Below, piece after piece: positions 1-10,849 of a DNA stretch of 64,000 nucleotides. Below the pieces are notes generated by a model. The model did not search any database, had not been told where the DNA came from, and was given only the letters and a program-made list of their open reading frames with translations. How positions within the stretch are numbered: the stretch's first letter is position 1; each line of letters begins with the position of its first letter. Source of the DNA: an uncultured Mediterraneibacter sp. (GTDB lineage: Bacteria > Bacillota > Clostridia > Lachnospirales > Lachnospiraceae); assembly GCA_944375765.1 (NCBI GenBank), contig CALWAR010000129.1, positions 28,055-92,054 of the forward strand, given 5' to 3'. Made by a program: the position numbers and the translations under genes.

Positions 1-203
1 TAGTCTTCCTCCAGATGCTCCAGCTTCTCCTCATACTCCTGAGTCGCCCGTTTGAGATTGGACTCCACACTTACCAATAGCTGCTCCAGATATCTGCCGT
101 TCTCGTCTTTTCCTCTCTTATACAAACTGACCGCAAAAATAAGTACAGACAGGACCGCCGAAAACAGAAAGACTGCCGCCAGCCTCTTATACAGTTTCTT
201 CAT
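1..203 (-). CDS. Membrane-anchored protein, N-terminal fragment
   Basis: Only the first 67 codons lie in the window; the gene continues past position 1. The start ATG (201-203) is preceded by GGAGGAG at a good distance. The visible protein has a basic N-terminus (MKKLYKR), one hydrophobic segment at about residues 8-26, then a charged, probably coiled-coil stretch rich in Glu, Lys and Leu. This is the usual beginning of a signal-anchored sensor or envelope protein with an extracytoplasmic helical region. Nothing visible identifies the C-terminal domain, so no function is assigned. Confidence 0.6.
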   Translation of the reverse strand, partial: MKKLYKRLAAVFLFSAVLSVLIFAVSLYKRGKDENGRYLEQLLVSVESNLKRATQEYEEKLEHLEED

Positions 204-302
204 ATGCGCTCCTCCATCTGATATGCTGCATCATTAGGATGCCTGAAACCGGGAAACTTTATGCTTTGCTTCTTTTTATCGGCATTGTACGCTATGTAAT
301 CA

Positions 303-338
303 TAAAAAAAGTATGCTGATCAAATCAACATACTTCTT
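303..338 (-). terminator. Rho-independent terminator (minus strand)
   Basis: An imperfect 12-bp hairpin, with arms AAGTATGCTGAT and ATCAACATACTT on the plus strand and a 3-nt loop, is followed on the minus strand by a run of seven T. It would end a minus-strand transcript arriving from higher coordinates, but I see no convincing gene there. Confidence 0.55.
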
Positions 339-558
339 TCATGCCTTTCACTCTTCTAAGACAGGCTTTCTTCACGTATAAGAAGTTTCCGGAGGATGGC
401 GGCAAATTCTTCAATATCACCTGTTCATAACTCTTCCGGTTGGCGTAGAGTTTATAACCCTATAACAGGCTATGCGGAAACTACACATGAAGAACCGAAA
501 GTACCTGAAACAACACACGCTTTTGCATGTGGAAAGCCCCACAAAAATCTCTTCAGGG

Positions 559-607
559 ATCACCCATTTCAGGGGGTAAAATGGGTGATGGTATTTCCTC
601 TTTTTTT
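559..607 (+). terminator. Rho-independent terminator (plus strand)
   Basis: Perfect 11-bp arms ATCACCCATTT (559-569) and AAATGGGTGAT (579-589) are followed by a pyrimidine tract ending in seven T (601-607). It implies a plus-strand transcript from about 340-560, for which no supported gene exists. It may be a small RNA or a remnant. Confidence 0.5.
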
Positions 608-705
608 CCTGTATAATAAATGCAAGCATAGAAACGCCTCCCGGAAAGGGGGCGAGAAGTATATCTCAGAACGTAGGGAAAAAGATGGGAATTTGCAAAA
701 AAGTA

Positions 706-735
706 TTGACAAACATGTTTGAAAACTGCTACGCT
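706..735 (+). promoter_or_regulatory. Promoter next to tetranucleotide repeat
   Basis: TTGACA (706-711) is followed after 18 nt by TACGCT (730-735), which carries an upstream TG (727-728) giving an extended -10. The -10 is weak on its own. Transcription would start at the edge of, or inside, the (CAGA)n tract and lead towards the surface-protein gene at 1169. Confidence 0.4.
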
Positions 736-738
736 CTC

Positions 739-800
<62 letters not shown>

Positions 801-846
801 ATAAATCTGTCCTTTTTTCCTGCACACAATTTCATAACTCCATTTC

Positions 847-897
847 AAAGGGCGCGCTGCGTCCACGGTTGTTCCGTGGAGGCGGCGCGTCCTTTTT
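847..897 (+). terminator. Strong hairpin plus T-run in the leader (attenuator or terminator)
   Basis: A long GC-rich stem pairs 847-860 with about 882-895, and an inner stem TCCACGG/CCGTGGA caps it. Five T (893-897) follow directly. It lies between the repeat/promoter region and the surface-protein gene at 1169, so it would stop most transcripts before the gene unless it is antagonised. Confidence 0.6.
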
Positions 898-1168
898 GCG
901 CGACAGGCCCGGAGGACGGCCGCCGAGTCCCAGGGCTTCTTCTCGCCCTGACGGACTCACCTTATGCTCGCACGAGCGGGCACCCGAAGGGCAACGGTCA
1001 TCGAGCGACAATGCCGCGGGATGAGCGGTGTATCTCGGTGAGCGGGCAGGGAAAAGAATCTAAGTTCCGGCATACCTCCGGCTTGCTGCCAGGCGTGTGC
1101 CACAACGAAAAAATGCGCTCCGGTACGGGAAATCCGTCAGGCCCCGGAGCACACGAGGAGGAAACAAG
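898..1168 (+). other. GC-rich structured leader, class not recognised
   Basis: This 270-nt stretch has no supported ORF. It contains several potential stems; the clearest is GCTCCGG with CCGGAGC at about 1118-1150, enclosing ACGG-GAAAT-CCGT, just upstream of the ribosome site GAGGAGG. I could not match it to a known riboswitch by its conserved bases. Confidence 0.35.
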
Positions 1169-4119
1169 ATGAAAAAACGAATTTTAAGCCTGTGCATGGT
1201 TCTGATCCTGTGCTTAGGCCTGCTGCCCGCCACGGCGCTGGCGGCGGATGGGGATACTGTCTATGTGGGCGGCGTGGCGCTCACGGGCAGTACAGGCAGT
1301 CCCGCCTACGCCACGACGGACGCTGGCGGCAATGTCATAACAGGTGGCGCGACTGCCGACAACTACAACATTAAGTGGGACGGCAGTATCCTGACACTGC
1401 ACAATGCGACGATCACGGCCCGATATGAAAGCGGAGATAGTACATCCCTGGTCGGCATCTATGCAGCTGCCCCTGAAGGCCGGCCTGTGTCGCTGACCAT
1501 TGAGTTGCAGGGCGAAAACAACCAGGTTTCCGGCACCTATGGGATTTTTGTGTATTCGCATTCTGACAGCGCAGCCACCCTGAACATCACGGGCAGCGGC
1601 AGTCTGACTGCCAACGGCAGTTCAAGTGGAATCACAGTTCAGAGCAACGGGGATAATGCCACCCTGACTATCAGGAATGTCGATGTCACGGGTCAAAGCG
1701 CCTACGGCGGAGGTGTTACAGTGCATGCCGGCCAAACTGGGGCCGGTGAATGCACTATTACGCTGAACGTGGAGGGTGGCAGCCTTACCGCCAGCGGCAA
1801 CACCGGAATCATTTTTGATTCCGCCGATCCCGGCACTGTTTCCGCCACCAACCTGACCGTCAGCAATAACGCCATTGTACGGGCAAATGACGTGATAAGC
1901 TACATCCCCGGCGTTAATCTCCAGATTGGAGCAGGTAACGATTCTCCAGGCGGCATCGTCTTTGACGGCAGCGTCGGTGCCGTGTACGGCGAAGTGACCT
2001 TGCAGGACAACCTTGAGATCAGCGAGGGCGAGAGCCTGGATATACCCGGTGGAGCGAGCCTGACGATTCCCAATAACGTAACGCTGACCAATGAGGGTAC
2101 CGTGACTAACAGCGGAACCCTGACCAATTACGGCACTATCAACAACTCCGGCACCTTGCCCGGCAATATTCAGGGCACTGCACCGCCGGGTATTACCACG
2201 ACTTCCATTGACGATGGTACTGTAGGTACAGCGTACAGCGCAACACTTACGGCTACGGGCAACCCCACCTCATGGACATGGAGCGCCTCCACAGGCAGCG
2301 CCTTGCCGAATGGCCTGACCTTGGATGAAAGCACCGGCGTTATCTCCGGCACGCCCACTGCGCAGGGCACATCTAATTTCACGGTGACGGCCAGGAACAG
2401 CGGCGGCTCCGACAGCGAGTCGTTGAGTATTACGGTCAACGAACCTGCCATTGTCTCCGTCACCGGCGTAGAGCTGGATCAGGACAGCATGGAATTGACT
2501 GAAAGTAGAAGCGCTGCCCTCAACGCTACGGTGCAGCCGGACAACGCCACCAACAAAACCGTGACGTGGAGCAGTGATAATCCCGGCGTGGCCACGGTAA
2601 ACAACGGCGTTGTCACCGCGCACAGCGCGGGTACCGCCATCATCACTGTCACCACTGCAGACCAGAACAAGACTGCAACCTGTGCAGTGACTGTAACAGC
2701 GAGGACATACAATATCTCCGCCACCCCGGCAGCCCTGGACTTCGGCTCCGTCGCCGCCGGATATACTGCGGCTCCCGCAGAACAGACCGTTACGATTACC
2801 AACGGGGGCAATCAGAGCGTAACACTGAACCAGCCGACTGCGGAACATTACGAGATCGGCCCACTCTCCACTACCACCCTTACTCCGGGTACGGCCGCGA
2901 CTTTCACCGTCCAGCCCAGGGCAGATCTCGGCACAGGAACATACAGAGAAACCATCACCATCTCCGGCTCTGACGGCGTCGGCACATCGCTGGCCGCCAG
3001 CTTTACAGTGAGCGCCATCCCGGTCAGCGGCGTGTCGCTGGACACAGGCACATTGAGCCTGACTGAGGGCAATACCGGCGCACTCACCGCCACGGTGGAG
3101 CCGGACAACGCCACCAATAAACCGTGACGTGGAGCAGTGATGATGAAAGCGTCGCTACAGTGAACGATGGTGTTGTCACCGCCCACAGCGCAGGTAACGC
3201 CACGATCACTGTCACCACCGGGGATGGAAACAGGACCGCAGCCTGTGTAGTGACTGTGACGCACGGCAGTCTGACCCATACTCCGGGGAACGCCGCCACC
3301 TGTACGGAGAACGGGAATGTGGAATACTGGACCTGCGAAACTTGCGGAACGCATTTCAGCGACGCCGGGGGCAGTACGCAGACCACACCGGCTCAGACAG
3401 TGATACCGGCCTCCGGCCACAGTTATGGAGAGCCGGTCTGGAGCTGGTCAGAAGATGGAAAGAACTGCACCGTAACTTTTATATGCGCGAATGACAAGAC
3501 GCACCGGGCAACTCCGGAAGTAACGATAACTTCTGAGGTCAAGACCGCAGCTTCCTGTACAGAGAAAGGCGTTACAGAATATACGGCAACTGCAGAATTT
3601 GACGGTACAACATACACGGATACGAAAGATGTAGCTGACATCCCGGTCACCGATCACCACTATGAGAATGGCAGATGTTCTGTCTGCGGGGCGATCGACA
3701 GCGGATTTGAACCGGTCATTACAGCCGGAGGTGGCGGCACATGGCAGAAAGGCAGCAGGAACGGGCTTTCCTTTACGTCCAACGCGGCATTTGCGGATTT
3801 TGTAAAGGTACAGGTAGACGGCAGAGACCTTGCCGCTTCCGGTTACGAGGTCAGAGAAAGCAGCACAATTGTTACCTTACATGCTTCCTATCTGGAGACG
3901 CTCCCGGTCGGGGATCACACGCTTGCCATTGTTTCCGATACGGGTACGGCCACAACGAAGTTTACAATCCAGGCTGCTCCCGCCGCTGAGGATAACACAC
4001 AGCCTTTACAGACAGTGCAGACAGGCGATAACAGCAATATCGCGCTGTGGATCGTACTGTTATTGGCATCAGCAGGCATTTTTGGAATCACCGTTTATCG
4101 AAAACGGAAAAAACAGTAA
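1169..4119 (+). pseudogene. Sortase-type Ig-domain surface protein, frameshifted
   Basis: The start ATG at 1169 follows GAGGAGGAAACAAG; an upstream in-frame ATG at 1097 has no such site. The product begins with a signal peptide (MKKRILSLC... to ALAA, residues 1-26). A beta-rich region follows, then a putative-Ig domain near residues 340-420, a BIG2-type domain at about 430-510, an ASH-like domain at about 515-625, and a second BIG2 domain. In this second domain the reading frame breaks: the first copy has four A in its NATNKTVTW coding stretch, the second has three (3119-3121), and TGA follows at 3125. The frame continues from 3124 with the rest of the domain, Cys-rich CxxCG repeats, and a C-terminal sorting-like signal: QTGDNSN, a hydrophobic span, and RKRKK. 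The intact protein would be about 983 residues. A one-base sequencing error in the A run is the alternative. A terminator hairpin follows at 4247. Confidence 0.85.
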
Positions 4120-4246
4120 GTAAAGACAATCTCTGTTACGGGTAGATCGCGTCGGTGTACAAGGGGCAATACGGTCGATGGACAGCAGACGATTAAGGCG
4201 CACTGGACGTACGCCGATTGAGGATACTGCAAAAGAGTACAGGAGG

Positions 4247-4284
4247 CAGCAGTCTGATCACACCCAGGCTGCTGTTCTTCTTTT
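4247..4284 (+). terminator. Terminator of the surface-protein gene
   Basis: Arms CAGCAGTCTG (4247-4256) and CAGGCTGCTG (4265-4274) pair with one G-U, followed by TTCTTCTTTT. It lies 128 nt after the stop codon of the surface-protein gene and before the convergent trpA. Confidence 0.7.
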
Positions 4285-4341
4285 CTGCCGTAAATCTCTC
4301 TTACAGTGGGAAAGTCCTCGAAGCGACCGCGCTGACAGCCA

Positions 4342-5124
4342 TCATCCCTGCACAGTCCGGAGCGCCTCTTTCATCTTTCTGACATACTCTCCCACATATT
4401 TTGGCGCGTCTTTTCCATGTTCTTCGATCAGTCTTACGATCGCGGAACCTACGATCGCGCCGTCCGAGATGTCCGCCATCTTCTTCGCCTGTTCCGGCGT
4501 GGATATGCCGAAACCTATCGCGCACGGGACGTCCGTATTCTTCCGGACAACGTCTGTGATGGAGGCAAGGTCTGTTTTTATCTCACTTCTCATCCCCGTC
4601 ACCCCGAGGCTTGACACGATATAGAGAAATCCTTCCGCCTCTCCGGCGATCATCGCGATACGGTTCTCTGATGTCGGCGCGATAAGCGAGATCAGATCCA
4701 CCCCGTATTTACGGCAGTAAGGCAGAAATTCTTCCTTCTCCTCATACGGGAGATCCGGGAGTATCAGCCCGTCGATGCCGATTTCCCTGCATGTCGAGAT
4801 AAACCGGTCTGCTCCGTAGGAGAATACGACGTTGGCATAGGTCATAAACACCATCGGGACTTTCACCTCGCGGCGCAGTTCCCGAACCATTGCGAATATC
4901 CCGTCCGTCGTCACGCCTCCTTTAAGCGCCCGGATGTTCGCCCCCTGGATCACCGGCCCTTCGGCGGTCGGATCGGAGAACGGGATCCCAAGTTCGATCA
5001 GATCCGCTCCGTTTTCCACGGCGGCCCGGACCACGGCTTTTGTCGTCTCCAGGTCAGGATCGCCGCATGTGATGAAAGGAATAAATGCTTTCCCGTTCCC
5101 GAATGCTTTTCTGATATTACTCAT
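4342..5124 (-). CDS. trpA: Tryptophan synthase alpha subunit
   Basis: It cleaves indole-3-glycerol phosphate to indole and glyceraldehyde 3-phosphate, the first half of the final tryptophan step, and channels indole to TrpB. The 260-residue protein is a TIM barrel of normal length. It shows the FITCGDPD motif with the family's Asp region, [21 protein letters not shown] with the catalytic Glu, and the phosphate-binding glycines near GFGIS and VGSAIV. The start ATG (5122-5124) overlaps the trpB stop in ATGAGTAA, so the pair is translationally coupled. An upstream in-frame extension to 5160 runs inside trpB and is rejected. Confidence 0.97.
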   Translation of the reverse strand: MSNIRKAFGNGKAFIPFITCGDPDLETTKAVVRAAVENGADLIELGIPFSDPTAEGPVIQGANIRALKGGVTTDGIFAMVRELRREVKVPMVFMTYANVVFSYGADRFISTCREIGIDGLILPDLPYEEKEEFLPYCRKYGVDLISLIAPTSENRIAMIAGEAEGFLYIVSSLGVTGMRSEIKTDLASITDVVRKNTDVPCAIGFGISTPEQAKKMADISDGAIVGSAIVRLIEEHGKDAPKYVGEYVRKMKEALRTVQG

Positions 5125-6307
5125 GGATATCCTCCCCTCTGTAGCGTGCGATGGCGGCACAGTCCTTATCGCCCCGCCCTGATACGGTGATCACGATGAT
5201 CTTGTCTTTTCCAATGGACGGAGCGGTCTTCATGGCGTACGCGACGGCGTGAGCCGACTCGATCGCAGGGATGATGCCTTCTGTCTTTGCCAGATATTCA
5301 AACGCGCACACTGCTTCTTCGTCGGTGACGGGCACATACTCGGCTCTCCCGATATCATGCAGATGCGCATGTTCCGGTCCCACGCCGGGATAGTCAAGTC
5401 CGGCTGAGATCGAGTAGACCGGGGCAATCTGTCCATATTCATCCTGGCAGAAATAAGACTTCATCCCGTGGAAGATACCGACTCTTCCGGTATTCACGGT
5501 CGCCGCCGTCTCGAACGTATCTGTTCCTCTCCCGGCGGCCTCGCATCCGATCAGCCTTACTTCCTTATCCTTTATAAAGTGATAGAAACTCCCGATCGCA
5601 TTGGAACCCCCGCCCACGCATGCGATCACCGCGTCTGGAAGCCTCCCTTCTTTTTCAAGCGTCTGTTCCTTTATCTCTTTTGATATCACCGCCTGGAAGT
5701 CGCGGACAATGGTCGGGAACGGATGCGGGCCCATCACTGAACCGAGACAGTAATGTGTATCGCTTATCCTTGACGTCCACTCGCGCATCGCTTCCGAGAC
5801 AGCGTCTTTCAGTGTGGCTGTGCCCGACTTCACCGGTATGACCTCTGCCCCGAGCAGGCGCATCCGATAGACGTTGAGGGCCTGGCGTTTCGTGTCCTCT
5901 TCTCCCATGAATACGACGCACTCCATCCCCATCAGGGCCGCCGCGGTGGCCGTTGCCACTCCATGCTGGCCCGCGCCGGTCTCGGCGATCAGACGTGTCT
6001 TTCCCATCTTCTTCGCCAGGAGCGCCTGGCCGAGTACATTATTGATCTTGTGCGCGCCGGTGTGGTTAAGGTCTTCTCTCTTAAGATAGATCTTCGCGCC
6101 GCCCAGATCTTCCGTCATCTTCTCTGCATAGTACAGTCTGGACGGCCTGCCTGCATATTCGTTGAAAAGTTCTGTAAGTTCCCGGTGAAATGCGGGATCC
6201 TTTTTATAATGTTCATACGCTTCTTCCAGTTCGATCACCTCATTCATCAGTGTTTCCGGGATATACTGCCCGCCGTGAATGCCGAAGCGTCCCTTTGGAT
6301 TCGTCAT
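5117..6307 (-). CDS. trpB: Tryptophan synthase beta subunit
   Basis: A PLP enzyme that condenses indole with serine to give tryptophan, as partner of TrpA. The 396-residue protein has the PLP lysine in HTGAHKINN (about residue 87), the ETGAGQHG carboxylate loop, the phosphate-binding GGGSNAIG loop and the C-terminal SGRGDKD. It is a standard TrpB1-type protein. Its start overlaps the trpF stop by ATGA, and its end overlaps the trpA start by eight bases. Confidence 0.98.
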   Translation of the reverse strand: MTNPKGRFGIHGGQYIPETLMNEVIELEEAYEHYKKDPAFHRELTELFNEYAGRPSRLYYAEKMTEDLGGAKIYLKREDLNHTGAHKINNVLGQALLAKKMGKTRLIAETGAGQHGVATATAAALMGMECVVFMGEEDTKRQALNVYRMRLLGAEVIPVKSGTATLKDAVSEAMREWTSRISDTHYCLGSVMGPHPFPTIVRDFQAVISKEIKEQTLEKEGRLPDAVIACVGGGSNAIGSFYHFIKDKEVRLIGCEAAGRGTDTFETAATVNTGRVGIFHGMKSYFCQDEYGQIAPVYSISAGLDYPGVGPEHAHLHDIGRAEYVPVTDEEAVCAFEYLAKTEGIIPAIESAHAVAYAMKTAPSIGKDKIIVITVSGRGDKDCAAIARYRGEDIHE

Positions 6308-6945
6308 CTTCTCTCTTCCTTTCTCGCGGCATGGACAAATGCCGCCATTTTCTCTCTGTCTTTGTATCCGTCTGTCTCGATCCCCGAGCTGACGTCAAGA
6401 GCGTACGGACGCAGTCTCCTGACCGCCTCCCCCGCGTTTCCCGGGGTAAGCCCTCCCGCGAGGAAGTACGGCCTTCTTACATTCTGTATGAGCGACCAGT
6501 TGAACGTCTCTCCGGTGCCTCCGCCTCCCGAATCAAGAAGCACAAGGTCCGCACTGCTCTCTTCGGCCGCCGCGGCGTCCTCCGGCGACTCGATGCAAAA
6601 CGCTTTGACGACGGGCTTCTGCGTCATCCTTTTCAGTCTTCTGATATAGCTCTCGTTCTCCTGTCCGTGGAGCTGGGCCATATCTATGATCCCCTGATCC
6701 AGCAGCCGTGCGATACGACCGGGGCTGTCGTTGACAAACACTCCAACTGCTATGATATCAGGAGCGAGCAGTCTTTTCAACTCTTCCGCCCGTTCCGGCT
6801 CCACGTACCGCCTGCTCCCCGGAGCGAATACAAAGCCGATATATTCCGGTGAGAGCTCGTTGGCGGCCTCGATATCACTGCGTCTTGAAAGCCCGCAGAG
6901 CTTGATCTTCGTCCTTTCTTCCGCTCCGGCTTCCCGTCTTTCCAT
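6304..6945 (-). CDS. trpF: Phosphoribosylanthranilate isomerase
   Basis: It converts N-(5'-phosphoribosyl)anthranilate to the carboxyphenylamino-deoxyribulose phosphate used by TrpC. The 213-residue TIM barrel has the catalytic Cys in KLCGLSR, the conserved [10 protein letters not shown], the Asp in [12 protein letters not shown], and the phosphate loop GGLTPGN with DVSSGIE. The ATG at 6945 overlaps the trpC stop in TGATG; a GTG one codon upstream is also possible. About 14 extra residues precede the usual beginning of the family. Confidence 0.97.
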   Translation of the reverse strand: MERREAGAEERTKIKLCGLSRRSDIEAANELSPEYIGFVFAPGSRRYVEPERAEELKRLLAPDIIAVGVFVNDSPGRIARLLDQGIIDMAQLHGQENESYIRRLKRMTQKPVVKAFCIESPEDAAAAEESSADLVLLDSGGGGTGETFNWSLIQNVRRPYFLAGGLTPGNAGEAVRRLRPYALDVSSGIETDGYKDREKMAAFVHAARKEERR

Positions 6946-7727
6946 CACAGCTCACCCCGCAGTTCGCACAGTTTTTTTCTCTTGTCCTGCGCTCTCATGA
7001 GCGTCTCGCCTATCAGTACCGCATCCACTCCGGCAGTGCGAAGCGCTCTTACATCCTCCGCGCTTCTCACGCCGCTCTCTGAGACGAACAGGACTTCATC
7101 CGGGATCCGGCTGCGCAGCCGTCTGCTGTTGTCCGTATCTACCGTGAAATCTTTAAGGTTCCGGTTGTTTACCCCGATGATGCGGGCTCCCGCGCTCAGC
7201 GCATCGTCGATCTCTCTCTCGTCGTGTGCCTCCACGAGGGCGGACAGTCCAAGTGTATCGCAGATGCCGATGTATTCTTTGATCTGTTCCCTGCTCAGGA
7301 TCGAGCAGATCAGGAGCACCGCCGACGCCCCAAGGATCTTCGCCTCATAGATCATGTACTCGTCTACGGTGAAGTCCTTCCTGAGACACGGGATCTCTAC
7401 TGCAGAAGCGATCTCCCGGAGATAACGGCCGCTTCCCAGGAACCACTTCGGCTCTGTCAGCACGGATATACAGTCCGCTCCCGCCGCCTCGTATTCGCGG
7501 GCGATATCGAGATACGGGAAATCCGGCGCGATCAGTCCCTTTGACGGAGACGCTTTTTTACACTCGCAGATAAATGAGAGTTCCGGCTTTTTCAGAGCCT
7601 TTTCAAATCCGAAATCTCCTCCGGGGAGCGCGAGCGCCTGCCGCCTCATCTCTTCCGCCGGGATCTTCTCTTTCGCATGTTCCACTCTTTCTGCCGCGTA
7701 TCCTGCAAGCTGGTCTAGTATCGTCAT
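6945..7727 (-). CDS. trpC: Indole-3-glycerol-phosphate synthase
   Basis: It closes the indole ring by decarboxylating carboxyphenylamino-deoxyribulose phosphate. The 260-residue barrel has the [10 protein letters not shown] motif with the active-site lysine and Ser/Pro loop, the second lysine in [23 protein letters not shown], and the C-terminal [10 protein letters not shown] phosphate site. The gene is not fused to trpF. Both ends overlap neighbours by a few bases, as elsewhere in this operon. Confidence 0.98.
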   Translation of the reverse strand: MTILDQLAGYAAERVEHAKEKIPAEEMRRQALALPGGDFGFEKALKKPELSFICECKKASPSKGLIAPDFPYLDIAREYEAAGADCISVLTEPKWFLGSGRYLREIASAVEIPCLRKDFTVDEYMIYEAKILGASAVLLICSILSREQIKEYIGICDTLGLSALVEAHDEREIDDALSAGARIIGVNNRNLKDFTVDTDNSRRLRSRIPDEVLFVSESGVRSAEDVRALRTAGVDAVLIGETLMRAQDKRKKLCELRGEL

Positions 7728-8755
7728 TCTTCCACCTCCGGGCGATTGCTGATCTCAATGAGCTTATCGAGCGTCCCGGCCGCTCTGCCGGAATCTATGA
7801 TGTCCGCTGCAAGGGCGATCCCCTCTTCCATGCTGTCTGCCTTTCCGCCGATATACAGCGAGGCCCCGGCGTTCATAAGGACTGCATTTCTCCTGTGCCC
7901 TTTCTCACCGTTTAAGACAGCGCGTGTGATCGCCGCGTTCTCTGCGGGCGTCCCTCCTGCAAGATCCTCCCTTGTACAGCGCTGAAATCCGAACTGCTCC
8001 GGGGTGATGACAGTATTCCTGATCCATCCGTCTTTTATCTCACACACTGTTGTAGGAGCGCTCAGTGAAATCTCATCTAACTTATCCTGTCCGTATACTA
8101 CCATTCCGCGTCTCACGCCCAGGGTAGTCAGCACCTGCGCCAGAGGTCCCACAAGGTACTCGTCATATACGCCGAGAAGCTGCATGGACGGCACAGCAGG
8201 GTTTGTCAGAGGACCGAGGATATTGAACACAGTGCGGAATCCCAGTTCTTTTCGGATCGAGCCCACATACTTCATAGACGTGTGATACTTCTGTGCGAAG
8301 AAAAAGCACATGCCTGCCTCTTTCAGGAGCTCGACGCATCTCGCCGGACTCTGCATGATGTTCACTCCAAGCGCCTCCAGACAGTCCGCCGTCCCGCACT
8401 GGGACGAGGCGGCCCGGTTCCCGTGCTTTGCCACTTTCATCCCTCCTGCCGCCGTCACAAGCGCGGAAGTGGTGGAGATGTTGAAGCTGTGCGCATTGTC
8501 TCCTCCGGTCCCTACGATCTCGAACACGTCCATGCCCGTCTCCACTTTTGTCGCGTGAGCCCTCATGGCCGCCGCACATCCCGCGATCTCATCTGTCGTC
8601 TCGGCCCTTGCGCTCTTTGTTGACAGGGAAGCCAGAAACGCCGCGTTCTGCGTGGGCGTCGTCTCTCCGCTCATGATCTCGTTCATCACACTGTATGCCT
8701 CATCATATGTGAGGTCCTCTTTGTTTACGATCTTTACAATTGCTTCTTTTATCAT
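7724..8755 (-). CDS. trpD: Anthranilate phosphoribosyltransferase
   Basis: It transfers the phosphoribosyl group from PRPP to anthranilate. The 343-residue protein has the glycine-rich PRPP loop [15 protein letters not shown], the conserved KHGNRAASS with the anthranilate-binding Arg region, the DE pair in KLDEIS, and NILGPLTNP. Length and layout are normal. It begins 46 nt downstream of trpG and ends in an ATGA overlap with trpC. It is not fused to the glutamine amidotransferase as it is in enteric bacteria. Confidence 0.98.
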   Translation of the reverse strand: MIKEAIVKIVNKEDLTYDEAYSVMNEIMSGETTPTQNAAFLASLSTKSARAETTDEIAGCAAAMRAHATKVETGMDVFEIVGTGGDNAHSFNISTTSALVTAAGGMKVAKHGNRAASSQCGTADCLEALGVNIMQSPARCVELLKEAGMCFFFAQKYHTSMKYVGSIRKELGFRTVFNILGPLTNPAVPSMQLLGVYDEYLVGPLAQVLTTLGVRRGMVVYGQDKLDEISLSAPTTVCEIKDGWIRNTVITPEQFGFQRCTREDLAGGTPAENAAITRAVLNGEKGHRRNAVLMNAGASLYIGGKADSMEEGIALAADIIDSGRAAGTLDKLIEISNRPEVEE

Positions 8756-8801
8756 TTTCCCAGTCTCCTTTTCTCTGTTTTAAAATATTTCTGACTTGTT
8801 C

Positions 8802-9386
8802 TTATATCCCCTGTACCCCTGCGGTGCGCGCAAAGTTTTTCAGCATCGCCATCCCGTCTTTTGTCAGGATGGATTCCGGATGGAACTGCACGCCGTACAC
8901 AGGATCGCTCCTGTGCATGACGGCCATCACCTCGCCGTCTTCTGTCTGCGCTGTTATCTTAAGCTCTTCAGGGATCGTATCCCGGTCCACGGCAAGAGAA
9001 TGGTATCGCGCCACAGGCCCTGTCTGCGGACATCCCGAAAACAGCGGACAGTCTGTGTCAAAACGCGCCTCGGACTGTCTGCCGTGCATCAGCTCCTTTG
9101 CGTATGTGATGCGGGCGCCGTATGCCGCGCACACGGCCTGGTGTCCAAGGCATACTCCCAGGATGGGGACTGTCTTTCCCAGCATTCTCACCGTCTCCAT
9201 CGTAACTCCTGCGTCTTCCGGCCGCCCCGGCCCCGAGGAGAGGATGATGCACTCCGGACAGAGATCCGCGATCTGGCTCACGGTCATCTCGTCGTTTCTG
9301 ATAACGCGGATATCCGGTGTGATCTCGCCGGCCATCTGGTACAGATTGTATGAAAAGCTGTCGTAATTGTCTATGAGCAGTATCAT
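8802..9386 (-). CDS. trpG: Anthranilate synthase component II (glutamine amidotransferase)
   Basis: It supplies ammonia from glutamine to TrpE for anthranilate formation. The 194-residue class I amidotransferase begins MILLIDNYDSF and has the oxyanion/nucleophile motif GVCLGHQ (Cys near residue 80), the ILSSGPGRPED loop, and the catalytic His-Glu in GVQFHPES. The ATG at 9386 overlaps the trpE stop by ATGA; the in-frame extension to 9446 lies inside trpE and is rejected. The same family can serve folate synthesis (PabA), but the operon settles it as TrpG. Confidence 0.97.
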   Translation of the reverse strand: MILLIDNYDSFSYNLYQMAGEITPDIRVIRNDEMTVSQIADLCPECIILSSGPGRPEDAGVTMETVRMLGKTVPILGVCLGHQAVCAAYGARITYAKELMHGRQSEARFDTDCPLFSGCPQTGPVARYHSLAVDRDTIPEELKITAQTEDGEVMAVMHRSDPVYGVQFHPESILTKDGMAMLKNFARTAGVQGI

Positions 9387-10849
9387 ATTTCCACCTCCTC
9401 TGCCAGCTTCAGAGCGTTCACCACGGCCTTCGCCTTGTTGATGCACTCTTCATATTCTTTCTCCGGCACGGAGTCCGCCACGATCCCCGCGCCTGATCTT
9501 ACAAATACTTTCCCGTTCTTCTTATAAGCGATCCGTATGGCGATGCATGTGTCCATGTTTCCTGTAAATCCAATGTATCCGATCGCGCCTCCGTAGATCC
9601 CCCGCTTGTTGTCCTCCAGTTCTGCTATGAGCTGGCAGGCGCGTATCTTGGGCGCTCCCGAGAGCGTCCCCGCAGGGAGGACCGCCTCTATAGCGTCCAG
9701 GGCGTCGCAGTCTTCCCGGATCTCTCCTTTCACCGTAGATCCGATGTGCATCACATGAGAGTACCGCTCGATGGTGTGGAACTTCTCCACCTCGACGCTC
9801 CCGAACCGGCTGATCTTCCCGAGATCATTTCTACCCAGATCTACAAGCATATTGTGCTCCGCCAGTTCTTTCTCATCGGACAGCAGTTCTTCTTCCAGAG
9901 CCTGGTCCTCTTCTTCCGTCTTCCCTCTCGGCCTCGTGCCCGCCAGAGGAAATGTGTGGAGCACGCCGTCTTCGAGTTTGACGAGTGTCTCCGGGGATGC
10001 TCCGGCCACCTCCACATCCGTGCCTGAAAAGTAAAACATGTACGGTGATGGATTGATCGTGCGCAGTACCCGGTAAGTGTTGAGAAGACTCCCCTCAAAC
10101 GGCGCCGACAGGCGGTTGGACAGCACGATCTGGAAAATGTCTCCCTCTCTGATATGATGCTTCGCCCTCTCCACCATCCGGCAGAACTGCTCTTTGTCGA
10201 ACAGCGGGGCGACTTCCCCTTTCAGCCGGCCTCCGGGTTCTTTCTTTTTCCCGCCTCTTATCAGGAGGTCCGCCATCTGCCTGAGTTCCAGCAGCGCTCT
10301 GTTATACTCTGTCTCAGGTTCTTCCAGACGGATATTCACGATCAGGATGATCTTCTGACGGAGATTGTCAAAGGCGATCACCTTGTCGAAAAGCATCAGG
10401 TCCACATCTTTAAACCCTTCCGTGTCTTTTGCCCCGCACCTAAGCGACGGCTCGCTGTACCCGAGATAATCGTAGGAAAAGTATCCTGCCAGTCCTCCTG
10501 TAAAAGGCGGCAGATACGTAAACCGCGGGCTTTTGTACCCGTCAAGGATCTGTCGGAGATAGCCCGACGGATCGTCGGTCCTGACTTTGATATCGCCCGC
10601 TCTCATCTCCCCGTCTGTACAGGTGACCGCAAGCTTCGGATCATATCCCAGGAAAGTGTACCGTCCCCATCTGTCATCCGCCCGGGCAGATTCGAGCATG
10701 TAGCAGTGGGAGGAGATATTTTTCAGTATCTTCAATGTCTCGATCGGTGTGGTAAAATCCGAGAGGATCTCGCAGCTTACAGGCAGCACGTCGTATGTGC
10801 CGTCTGCGGCGATGCGTTTTACTTCATTCAGGTCTGGTGAAAATCTCAT
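9383..10849 (-). CDS. trpE: Anthranilate synthase component I
   Basis: First committed enzyme of tryptophan synthesis, converting chorismate to anthranilate with TrpG ammonia. The 488-residue protein has the N-terminal region with the feedback-site motif MLESA (canonical LLES), and a C-terminal chorismate-binding domain with IVLSNR, PSPYMFY, the GTRPRGK motif, DLGRNDLGK, LPAGTLSGAPK and GGAIGYIGF. It is the first gene after the T-box leader, whose terminator ends about 75 nt before the start codon. Confidence 0.98.
   Translation of the reverse strand: MRFSPDLNEVKRIAADGTYDVLPVSCEILSDFTTPIETLKILKNISSHCYMLESARADDRWGRYTFLGYDPKLAVTCTDGEMRAGDIKVRTDDPSGYLRQILDGYKSPRFTYLPPFTGGLAGYFSYDYLGYSEPSLRCGAKDTEGFKDVDLMLFDKVIAFDNLRQKIILIVNIRLEEPETEYNRALLELRQMADLLIRGGKKKEPGGRLKGEVAPLFDKEQFCRMVERAKHHIREGDIFQIVLSNRLSAPFEGSLLNTYRVLRTINPSPYMFYFSGTDVEVAGASPETLVKLEDGVLHTFPLAGTRPRGKTEEEDQALEEELLSDEKELAEHNMLVDLGRNDLGKISRFGSVEVEKFHTIERYSHVMHIGSTVKGEIREDCDALDAIEAVLPAGTLSGAPKIRACQLIAELEDNKRGIYGGAIGYIGFTGNMDTCIAIRIAYKKNGKVFVRSGAGIVADSVPEKEYEECINKAKAVVNALKLAEEVEI

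Noticed and set aside
396-722. 108-residue plus-strand ORF
   Set aside because: Its ribosome site overlaps the start codon, it runs through a terminator hairpin, and the protein shows no recognisable pattern.
847-1168. A known riboswitch (c-di-GMP or cobalamin type) in the surface-protein leader
   Set aside because: The conserved bases of those classes were not found; I keep it as unassigned structure.
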